A stretch of 34,877 nucleotides of DNA. It comes from a virus. The DNA lies in the IMG/VR virus record IMGVR_UViG_3300020083_000038, positions 1 through 34,877 of that record; one strand, written 5' to 3'. Both the position numbers and the translations under genes were made by a program. A model generated the notes under the pieces. It was given only the letters and a program-made list of their open reading frames with translations, searched no databases and was not told the origin of the DNA. Of this stretch, positions 1 through 7,200 are shown in pieces; the first letter of the stretch is position 1; each line of letters begins with the position of its first letter.

Positions 1-127
1 CAGGAGAGTTTGCACTGGGGAAAGGAGGGCTGAAATGTATAGTATCTTGCCCACCACTTCCCATTATCAATGTATCTTCTTTTTTGTCACCGTAAATCTC
101 TTCGTATTTTTCAATCAATGGATTCAT
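1..127 (-). CDS. Hypothetical protein, 3'-truncated by window edge
   Basis: Only the first 42 codons are visible, beginning MNPLIEKYEEIYGDKKED; the reading frame stays open to base 1. The ATG at 127 has a good Shine-Dalgarno sequence (AGGAGA, about 131-138) that lies inside the end of the upstream gene, whose last 17 bases it overlaps. The visible part is hydrophilic and charged and shows no recognisable domain. It is the last visible member of the small-gene operon that starts at the promoter at 1875-1903. I do not recognise the family. Confidence 0.6.
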   Translation of the reverse strand, partial: MNPLIEKYEEIYGDKKEDTLIMGSGGQDTIHFSPPFPSANSP

Positions 128-392
128 GTCTATCTCCTGTGCGATACCATTCAAAATTTCTTGGTGCTCCATCAATTATATCACAACTTATCTCAAATGC
201 TTTCCACCTAAATGTAAATCCAAACAGATGATGAGGACCAATACTCACAACTAAAAACGGAAAGAAATCAGTTGAAGGAAGTTCATCCCACTGTAATGTG
301 AGGTCAAGTAGAGCAAATTTTCTGAATTTGAGGATTTGAAGAAACCATTCCTTCCCATAATCCTCGTAGGTTTCGTAATCAAAGAGTTTCAT
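111..392 (-). CDS. Hypothetical protein, 93 aa
   Basis: A small soluble-looking protein starting MKLFDYETYEDYGKEWF, rich in aromatic residues (many W, F and Y). No family is recognised. A TTG codon nine bases upstream (401) would add three residues. I prefer the ATG at 392 because it overlaps the stop of the upstream gene as ATGA, the same coupling used by most genes in this operon. No clear Shine-Dalgarno sequence precedes it, which fits translation by coupling. Confidence 0.65.
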   Translation of the reverse strand: MKLFDYETYEDYGKEWFLQILKFRKFALLDLTLQWDELPSTDFFPFLVVSIGPHHLFGFTFRWKAFEISCDIIDGAPRNFEWYRTGDRHESID

Positions 393-619
393 TTTGGGCA
401 ATGCAGAAAGTATTTGTATTCAGAAAGCATATTATAATGCCATTGTACAACATCGCAACCTTTATACTGGTCAATGACCTTGAAGTTGGTCTTTGGGGTT
501 TCTTTTTCTCCTGTGACACCAATAGCAACTATTATTAGTAGGAATAGTGCCACGATACCACCAACAACTGCTGCACCACGCAGAAACTCGTAGAGTGCTT
601 GTTTATCCTCAAAGCTCAT
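389..619 (-). CDS. Small single-pass membrane protein, 76 aa
   Basis: Begins MSFEDKQALYEFLRG and then has one clear hydrophobic segment (about residues 15-35, AAVVGGIVALFLLIIVAIGV), followed by a polar C-terminal half with two cysteines (C55, C73). This suggests an inner- or thylakoid-membrane protein with a short N-terminal tail. The start overlaps the preceding stop as ATGA (616-619) and its stop overlaps the next start the same way. Function is unknown. The topology is inferred from hydrophobicity only. Confidence 0.7.
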   Translation of the reverse strand: MSFEDKQALYEFLRGAAVVGGIVALFLLIIVAIGVTGEKETPKTNFKVIDQYKGCDVVQWHYNMLSEYKYFLHCPK

Positions 620-1071
620 TTGTCTTTACCATTGAGAATCTTGTCAGCATCAGTGTGATAGAAATCCATTGGTTTATTCTTACCAAGCAACATCAGCACA
701 TATCCTTCAAAATCAGTAGAATCTGATTCGTAGATGACATGACCGTGATTGTTGTCACTCTCGGTATAGTTACCAAGATAATCAGCAAAGGTTAGAAATA
801 CTGCCATAGCACGAGCTTTGTCATGCTGAGTGATTGCTGTGTGTGGATGTGCCACAATGCGAGTGATACAATCAAACAACTCTTCTTTAGTATAGGAGAA
901 TGCTTTGGCGTTTTCGTCAAGTTTGTAGGTCATTCTGGTGCCTCTTGATTCAGTTTCAGAAAGTTTTTTCATACCTTCATCATTCTCCTTATAAAGTTTG
1001 TCAAGTGCTTCCAATGCTTTGTTTTCTGCTTCTCGTTGTGCGGCAACTTCAAGCATTTCTTCGTGTGTCAT
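616..1071 (-). CDS. Hypothetical protein, 151 aa
   Basis: The largest gene in the left-hand small-gene operon. The N-terminal 45 residues are highly charged and probably form a coiled coil (MTHEEMLEVAAQREAENKAL and onwards, rich in E, K and A). The remainder is mixed, with an aromatic segment AVFLTFADYLGNY and several histidines. The ATG overlaps the upstream stop as ATGA at 1068-1071. I recognise no domain and assign no function. Confidence 0.7.
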   Translation of the reverse strand: MTHEEMLEVAAQREAENKALEALDKLYKENDEGMKKLSETESRGTRMTYKLDENAKAFSYTKEELFDCITRIVAHPHTAITQHDKARAMAVFLTFADYLGNYTESDNNHGHVIYESDSTDFEGYVLMLLGKNKPMDFYHTDADKILNGKDK

Positions 1072-1322
1072 GTGTCACAGGATTCATTACTAAAGTATAC
1101 TTTGAGATTGTCGCCACCAATATTCATGTGGTAGATTGACCCATCATTTTGATAGATGCCAATCCATACGTGACGACCTTCTTCCATTGTTTCATAGTGA
1201 AACATCTTAACATCTTCCAGCACAATTTCGTCTGGATTCTTTTCAAATCGACTCATTTTGTGTACCTTCCATGATCCACCGACACCACCATCCATGTTAA
1301 CAGTAATATTTTCATTAGTCAT
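1068..1322 (-). CDS. Hypothetical protein, 84 aa
   Basis: A small soluble protein starting MTNENITVNMDGGVGGSW. It has alternating short hydrophobic/aromatic stretches (HVWIGIYQND, YHMNIGGDNLKVYF) that suggest a small beta-rich fold. The ATG at 1322 lies six bases after the stop of the upstream gene, making this the one clear non-overlapping junction of the operon; only weak purine-rich sequence precedes it. The stop is coupled to the next gene through ATGA. Family unknown. Confidence 0.65.
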   Translation of the reverse strand: MTNENITVNMDGGVGGSWKVHKMSRFEKNPDEIVLEDVKMFHYETMEEGRHVWIGIYQNDGSIYHMNIGGDNLKVYFSNESCDT

Positions 1323-1328
1323 ACTGCT

Positions 1329-1538
1329 TCATTCTTTATTTTTACTAATGTCGTTTTGCATTTTATCTAATGTATCTAAAATACCATCAAATGATTTAAG
1401 ATGGTCAATACGACACATAATCTCAGAAATGCTATTGCAAACCACTGGTCGTTCTTGTCGTGCTGCAAATGCTAGTGCGTTACGCAGTGCTGATGTTGCT
1501 TCATCTAATGAATCTGTTACTTGTTGTGCTAATGCCAT
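1329..1538 (-). CDS. Hypothetical protein, 69 aa, helical
   Basis: Starts MALAQQVTDSLDEATSALRN. The composition is strongly helix-forming, with two cysteines (C34, C42) in the middle and a polar lysine-rich tail. The start codon shares a base with the upstream stop (TGATG at 1536-1540), so it is almost certainly translated by reinitiation after the 64-aa gene. No family recognised. Confidence 0.65.
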   Translation of the reverse strand: MALAQQVTDSLDEATSALRNALAFAARQERPVVCNSISEIMCRIDHLKSFDGILDTLDKMQNDISKNKE

Positions 1539-1732
1539 CAGTCAGATGCCCTCCATTGTGTATATACAGATGTGTCTGTAGTTAATAAGACACGGTTTTG
1601 TTGAAATGCTTCTACAGTTGTTAGAATCTCATGTGCTTTTCTTTTTGCTAGCTGCTCATCCCAATATTTGTGCTCCCACGCATCATAGAGATGCATGATG
1701 AGCGTGTCAATTAATTTATCATAATGCGTCAT
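1538..1732 (-). CDS. Hypothetical protein, 64 aa
   Basis: Starts MTHYDKLIDTLIMHLYDAWE, a probable amphipathic helix with a cluster of aromatic residues, followed by a lysine/arginine-rich segment. The ATG overlaps the stop of the 41-aa gene upstream (ATGA at 1729-1732) and its own stop overlaps the next start. The reading frame is held in place by couplings on both sides, which is the main evidence that it is real. Function unknown. Confidence 0.65.
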   Translation of the reverse strand: MTHYDKLIDTLIMHLYDAWEHKYWDEQLAKRKAHEILTTVEAFQQNRVLLTTDTSVYTQWRASD

Positions 1733-1854
1733 TTAATAACCTCTAGGTGGCGCTTAAGTGATTGCAGACGTGCTTTTGCTTGACGCACTGCCTGAGGTTT
1801 CAGGGTGCGTTTTGCTTCTTTCTTAGAATGGTGCTGCCAGTTTGGCGTGGTCAT
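1729..1854 (-). CDS. Very small basic protein, 41 aa
   Basis: First gene after the promoter at 1875-1903. It starts MTTPNWQHHSKKEAKRTLKP and ends HLEVIK. It is very basic (many K and R plus four H) and could bind nucleic acid or a protein partner; that is inference from charge only. Its stop forms ATGA with the next start, matching the operon's habit. The expected transcription start (about 1868) leaves a leader of roughly 14 bases with no Shine-Dalgarno sequence. Confidence 0.6.
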   Translation of the reverse strand: MTTPNWQHHSKKEAKRTLKPQAVRQAKARLQSLKRHLEVIK

Positions 1855-1874
1855 CGGTCGGTTGCGTTTCTAAG

Positions 1875-1903
1875 ATTATATAGCATTTACCCAGCGTTGT
1901 CAA
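1875..1903 (-). promoter_or_regulatory. Perfect sigma70-type promoter for the small-gene operon
   Basis: On the minus strand this reads TTGACA (1903-1898), a 17-base spacer, then TATAAT (1880-1875): both consensus hexamers and the optimal spacing. A run of seven A lies just upstream of the -35 box. The -35 box overlaps the TGA stop (1902-1900) of the preceding gene. A host-sigma promoter of this type in a T4-like phage normally marks early transcription, in contrast to the late TATAAATA sites elsewhere in the window. Confidence 0.85.
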
Positions 1904-2862
1904 GTTTTTTTAGATAAGGAATGCTTATTATACCATTTAACTGTATAACTATCTAAATTATCCCATCTAAATTTTACAACATATGTTGTAACTAATTCAG
2001 ACTTTGTTTTTTTATTATTAATAATGTATTCTTTCTCATCTACAGATAATAAGCGTAATTCTACTAACTCATTTAAAAACTTATCAATTTTTGTTATATC
2101 AGGAAATACTTCTAAAGCAATATAATTTGCATTATTCGCATCAAATTGAATATTTATTTCATCCATTTCAGATTCTAAAATAGTATCCAATATTGTGTAA
2201 AAATTACTATATTTTAAAAAAATACGTTTAATTTCATTATTGTAAAATAAATCTGTATTAACACAATATTGCATTTTACCCAGATGTTTTGAAGGTGAAT
2301 ATGCTACACAATACAACAGAAATTTGGTTGAAATTTCTCGCATTTTTTTGTGAATTGGCATTTCAACAAATCCCAAGTTGTAATAAAGTATTTCGACTTG
2401 TTTATCAGTAATTTTTTTTACATCGAATACACAACAAAAATAATACCCCAAAAAAATATTATTTAAATCATAACATAATCCAAAATCATCATTTAACTGC
2501 CTAATCCCGCTACAATTAGCAGGGTCGTTGGCCATGCCTTCTGTCACTCCATCTAATATAAGAGCTTCTGTAAGTGCTTTAACGAAATTTATTAAATTTT
2601 GATCAAAAAAACATAGATCAAAATAAGTATAGACTTTTATATAATTTGTAAGTTGTTTACTTTGAATATCATGCTCAAAAAATATAGAGTGATAATTTTT
2701 TTTTCTGTAATTCCGAAAATATGCCTCTATAGTTATTGGCATTACTTTATCAAAACAATCATATAAATTATCAAAATTTTGAAATTCTAATTTTACTTCA
2801 TTGTCATCAAAAATTTTCATTATCCGAGTTAACTCGGATGCAGAATAACTAGATTTGTTCAT
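1900..2862 (-). CDS. Unrecognised 320-aa protein, AT-rich gene
   Basis: Starts MNKSSYSASELTRIMKIFDD. It has no signal peptide or membrane segment and is unusually rich in aromatic residues, asparagine and cysteine. The central part (about residues 125-215) alternates strand-like hydrophobic stretches such as FLGYYFCCVFDV and TKFLLYCVAYS; the last third contains ANYIALEVFPD and FLNELVELRLLSVDEKEYI, suggesting a folded alpha/beta domain. The gene is visibly more AT-rich than the small-gene operon after it, hinting at separate acquisition. It is the last gene of the fibre block, three bases after the 119-aa gene, and its stop codon is embedded in the promoter of the next unit. Position suggests a late gene linked to the tail fibres (modifier, chaperone or cargo), but I do not recognise the family. 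Confidence 0.75.
   Translation of the reverse strand: MNKSSYSASELTRIMKIFDDNEVKLEFQNFDNLYDCFDKVMPITIEAYFRNYRKKNYHSIFFEHDIQSKQLTNYIKVYTYFDLCFFDQNLINFVKALTEALILDGVTEGMANDPANCSGIRQLNDDFGLCYDLNNIFLGYYFCCVFDVKKITDKQVEILYYNLGFVEMPIHKKMREISTKFLLYCVAYSPSKHLGKMQYCVNTDLFYNNEIKRIFLKYSNFYTILDTILESEMDEINIQFDANNANYIALEVFPDITKIDKFLNELVELRLLSVDEKEYIINNKKTKSELVTTYVVKFRWDNLDSYTVKWYNKHSLSKKT
2822..2839. repeat. Perfect 18-bp palindrome inside the 320-aa gene
   Basis: ATCCGAGTTAACTCGGAT reads identically on both strands. It covers about codons 8-13 of the 320-aa gene, 24-40 bases inside its start codon, a place where an operator or an RNA hairpin could act. Its high GC stands out in very AT-rich surroundings. 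No partner copy was seen elsewhere in the window. Confidence 0.6.
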
Positions 2863-2865
2863 ATG

Positions 2866-3225
2866 TCAATTATGTAATACTGCTTGATTATTTGGTCCCA
2901 TTCCATATGCATAAATGTAATACTCTTCATTTAATGGATATTCTTGATTTTCTAACCACCAACTTCTAGGAAACCAATCTTCAACACAATTTATTGCATA
3001 TTCAACGGTTTCAAAGTAACAATAAACTTCACCATATTGCATGAGAGCATGTCTTAAATTATCATCCATTTTCCCATCATAAAACTCCCACACTTCTGCT
3101 GCTTTGTCTGGATGATTTTTAGGACCATCTGCTCGTAAATGAACAACGATTTTTCCAGAAAGATTTGCATGTTGCTCAATCAAATCTAACTCTGTCATTA
3201 TATCACCAAGTCTTAAATCTTTCAT
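2866..3225 (-). CDS. Hypothetical protein, 119 aa
   Basis: Starts MKDLRLGDIMTELDLIEQHA. It is acidic and aromatic-rich, with a C-terminal stretch dense in tyrosine and tryptophan (SWWLENQEYPLNEEYYIYAY). No domain recognised. The ATG at 3225 is preferred over an internal ATG nine codons later because it forms an ATGA overlap with the stop of the tail-fibre-assembly-like gene. Its stop is followed after three bases by the 320-aa gene. The context makes it part of the fibre operon. Confidence 0.65.
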   Translation of the reverse strand: MKDLRLGDIMTELDLIEQHANLSGKIVVHLRADGPKNHPDKAAEVWEFYDGKMDDNLRHALMQYGEVYCYFETVEYAINCVEDWFPRSWWLENQEYPLNEEYYIYAYGMGPNNQAVLHN

Positions 3226-4265
3226 TCCTGACCTCCCATGGTAATATCATTAAGTAAATCGTCTACCTCTTCTTGCACAATCATAGATTGTTTTACCATT
3301 TCCATTATATCATTAACTGTTAATGTAGTATCAATTTTTTGCAATTCTTCATCAACTTGCTGCTCAATTTTAGCAAATTCAGTAAACCACTCCATGTAAA
3401 TGTCAAAATTATCACTAATATTAATTTCTAAAATATCCTTCGGTTCTTGTGTAATATTAAATTCTGCTAATTCTGGGTTAATGATTTGATTTAAAGTTGG
3501 ATATCCTAATTTTGCAAGTCCATTAATAATAGACATTTGAGTAATAAATTTTGGAAAATTCTTAATAAAAACTTCGATGTTTGCTACACCACAAGCGGCA
3601 AAATTTATATCATAAGAGGTCAACACACTTTGTATTAAACCTAATTGATGTTTAGTTTCTGGCGCTACAGGCAATATAACATTCATGTAATCTTGATCAA
3701 CCCATGCTTGTTGAGTTGGTAAATCTCTCAACTCTTGTCTATATGTAACCCAAGCATTTTTTTTCTCCTCTTGTATTGGATAATCAGATAAAAATAAATA
3801 ATCGGTTTGCCTTAAAAAATTATCTCTAGCAGTTAACAAATACGACTTAAGAAAAGATAAATCATGTACATCTCGTTTAATTTCTTCCTTAATATCTTGA
3901 TATTTTTTGATTTTTAATTCAGAAAAAGTATTTAAAATAATTTGAGATACTTCTTTAGCACTATCTAAAGTGGCGCCATCAAAAAAATATGCTTTTTTTT
4001 CTGTTTCTCCTGTGGCAAAATTAAAAATTTCTTTTTCTCTTTCTACAAAATAAGTGCCATCTTCATTAATAACAAAATGAATTAGTCTATCTTTATCAGT
4101 ATGCCAAAACTCTGGCATTTTACTTAGCAATTCTTTTGTATCATCTTTGCTCAGATCAATTTTTTCTGATCTATATATGATATATTGCTGTTTAAATTGA
4201 GAATTTCCAAAATCAGGAGAATCATAAAATGATAGCAATCGCTTTTGAGATGTTTGAGTATTCAT
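3222..4265 (-). CDS. Tail-fibre assembly / chaperone-like protein, 347 aa
   Basis: The centre (about residues 145-185) has the signature seen in phage tail-fibre assembly proteins: ARDNFLRQTDYLFLSDYP, then KKNAWVTYRQELRDLPTQ (an R-D-x-L-x-x-T-D, W-x-x-Y-R-Q-x-L-R-D-L-P pattern). It sits directly downstream of three fibre genes, where such chaperones usually lie. The family is often shorter than 347 aa; here the motif is flanked by an N-terminal region of about 140 residues and a C-terminal acidic, helical region of about 160 residues that I do not recognise. A near-consensus late promoter (4289-4296) lies 24 bases upstream. The match is by motif only. Confidence 0.6.
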   Translation of the reverse strand: MNTQTSQKRLLSFYDSPDFGNSQFKQQYIIYRSEKIDLSKDDTKELLSKMPEFWHTDKDRLIHFVINEDGTYFVEREKEIFNFATGETEKKAYFFDGATLDSAKEVSQIILNTFSELKIKKYQDIKEEIKRDVHDLSFLKSYLLTARDNFLRQTDYLFLSDYPIQEEKKNAWVTYRQELRDLPTQQAWVDQDYMNVILPVAPETKHQLGLIQSVLTSYDINFAACGVANIEVFIKNFPKFITQMSIINGLAKLGYPTLNQIINPELAEFNITQEPKDILEINISDNFDIYMEWFTEFAKIEQQVDEELQKIDTTLTVNDIMEMVKQSMIVQEEVDDLLNDITMGGQE

Positions 4266-4288
4266 CGTTTTTTATAGTCTTATAAGAA

Positions 4289-4296
4289 TATTTATC
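4289..4296 (-). promoter_or_regulatory. Probable T4-type late promoter (GATAAATA)
   Basis: Seven of eight bases match TATAAATA. It lies 24 bases upstream of the ATG at 4265 and overlaps the last codons of the preceding fibre gene. A transcript would begin close to 4282 with a short leader. It is weaker evidence than the two perfect late sites in this window because AT-rich sequence produces such matches by chance. Confidence 0.45.
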
Positions 4297-7200
4297 ACCA
4301 AGCTTTTATCATGTATTTTAATCTAAAGTGTTTTTGATTGATAGGAATTAAATCACTATTTTGTAATGTAAATTTAAGATTACTATTCCATATAGCATTA
4401 GATTGTGTTGTTAATTTTGCTTCTCCTGAAGAAACTATAGAAGAACTGTCAAGTTGATTAAAACTACTAGAAAGAGACTCACTTCCAGCACCACCAGTGC
4501 CTTCCCCGTGCCCAGCGCCTTCAGCACCTACAGTGTCAGAGTTTGGATCAGAAATACCATGCCTATGCGAAAAATTAGTATTTGATACATCATAACCAGC
4601 ATTACCTCCAGAATTCAGTGCTGGTCCTGGCAAAAATTCACCATCTTCTCCTGCAACTGTTTTACAAGATGAAGTGCCTCCAAGGCTGCCTACGGTAGTG
4701 AACCAAGCTTCTTTGGTAGTACTCACGTAACTAAAAGATGTCATAGAGTGACTATGTAATGTAGCACTAGATAAAACGGCATTTGCTAACGTTCCCATAG
4801 TATAGTTTACGGTTTCTGTATATGTTGTAGGAACTTCGGTAATAGTATCATCTCCCCAACCCGTTGTGGTAAATGTCCCTAAAGTAAAAGTAGCAGGAGT
4901 AAGTGAATTAATACCAGCTAAACCGCCTGATGGTCCCCCTTGAGTTGGAGGAGGTAATTGATCTAATTTTTCATAATTATATTGTCCGCCCGTCGATCCA
5001 ACAATATTAATAGCGCCGCCAGCAGAGCCCAGAGGATCATACCTAGGCACTACACTAGCTGAAGATGAATTATTATTAACACTCCCAGTGCCCATCAATT
5101 TTTTACCAGCATTATTTGGTATACCAAAATTACCAGAAACAGGATTAGGTAAAGTATTAGTAATTGGCGGTAAATATCCACTAGTAATATAAGTTGCTAC
5201 AATATTGCCTCCAAAAACATTTCCCATTATTCTTGCTAAATCTGGGCAATGTGAAGCATTTAATAACTGAGCACCAGTAGCGGGGCGAGTTGATGTTGCA
5301 GAATGATACCCCAAAGGAACGAATCCAGGAAATCTAGTATCATACATTCCTTGCGAAGTTCCTGTTGCTTGCTTTAACCACGAAGTTGTATCATCACCAG
5401 TTTTCCCTTCAGTATACCCATCTGGTTTTGGTATACAAACTACTGTCCCTATTGCTGCCCCAGTTCTTGATGCTAACTCCGAATATTGTGCTTTTTTTAA
5501 ATCAGCAGATTGGATTGAAAATGCAATTTCTGCAGTTGGAGTAGGATTCCCAGCTGGCGAAATAACAATTTTTTGTAAACCACTTCTAAAATACTCATGT
5601 GAATCTTGATTACTTAATGTAATAATGCATCTAAATTTATGACCATTAATAGATGTAGTGACTGCAGCTGGAGTAATGACTAATTCGTTACTTGTTTCTC
5701 CACTATATCCTGATAAAGAAACTATATCAGACCATGAACTGCCAGTATTTCTTTGCCACTGAAATGAAGGAGCACCACCAGTTTGATAGTTATTTAAATT
5801 TAAACGTATTTCATTACCAGCTTTTTCCACTAAAGTTGCTGGACCAGCATTATAATAAAATCTTCTGTCAACAGTAACTATGCATACAGCACTATAAAAA
5901 ATGCCAGGGATACTACCATCCGTTGAAATTACTTTACATCTAATTTGAATTCCACTCTGCGATCTATTAAATGGTTGGGGAATGAAAGACGCCTCATCTG
6001 GATCTGAGGATAGATAACCAGAAGATGGTCCATAATTAATCCAGTTAGCACCAGAATCAACGCTATATTGCCATTGATATGTAGTTGGTGTTGATATTGT
6101 TGGATTAGCAACAATGCTAAAATTATATGGGAAAGAAATAGAATCTCCAGCTATACCTGAAGCTGGTTGCTGCCCTTCTAATATTTTCAGTGTTGGGGGA
6201 AAGTTAGTAATGATACTATAATTTAAAGAAGTTACATACAATCTAGCAACGTTAGTATATCTTATTGTGCCGCCTGCACTTGTTAATTTACAACGATAGT
6301 GTCCAGCATCAGATGCAGATATAGATCCTTTTGTATAAGTAGCACTAGTAGCACCAGCGATATTATTCCATGTAGCAGCACTTGGATTACTGGCATTGTA
6401 ATTGTTACTTTTTTCCCATTGATAAGTTATAGCACCTAAACTTGCAGATTGAGCAATTACTGTCCATGTTAAACTTTGAAACTCAAGCAAATATTGATCA
6501 TTTAAACTGCTAATAGATGTAAAAGAATCTATTGATACCTTCAGAATAGCAGATGAACTAGTAACAGAAGATAAAGTATCCGTTGTATTCACAACACATC
6601 GAAATTCAAAATTATTCATTGATAATGTTACATTATTAATAATTAATAAATTAGTTGTTGCGCCATTTATTTGTGCATTATTTGTTAAATTAATCCATGT
6701 CGCTGAGGAAGGAGTTTTATATTGCCATTGATAAGAAATGGTTAAAGTAGATGTACTTGCAATGGCAGCTACTGCAAAAGAAGCAACTTTGTTTACGAAA
6801 ACCACGGATTGTGCTGGTTGAGAAGAAATATACAACCAATTAAAAACATTTAATATTGCGCCAGTTGAATTTGGAGAATAGTATGGAAGATTATTTGCGT
6901 TTGCAGCACTAATTTCTGCTCTGTAGTAAGCACCATTATCAATAGTTCTTTTAAGCGGTGGAGTAACATAAGTTGAAGTGGATTGACCAATTACTAAATT
7001 ACCAACATTATTCCAAACACTACTATTATCTGTAGATTCGACTACAGTTTTAATAGCTTGTTTAAAAGTATTATTAGTGACAAATGCTGCGTGATTATCC
7101 GCTGCCGATCCATTATTATTTAAACTTATATAAGTATATGGTTGAGCATTTGCAGTCATAGCAGCAGTAAGTTGTGTCATATAATAAGGTTGCCCAGAAT

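Noticed and set aside
393-401. TTG start for the 93-aa gene
   Set aside because: The ATG at 392 forms the ATGA overlap used throughout the operon, and the TTG has no ribosome site.
2147-2156. AATAAATA as a late promoter within the 320-aa gene
   Set aside because: It is in the middle of a very AT-rich coding region, hundreds of bases before the next gene, which has its own consensus promoter. Likely chance.
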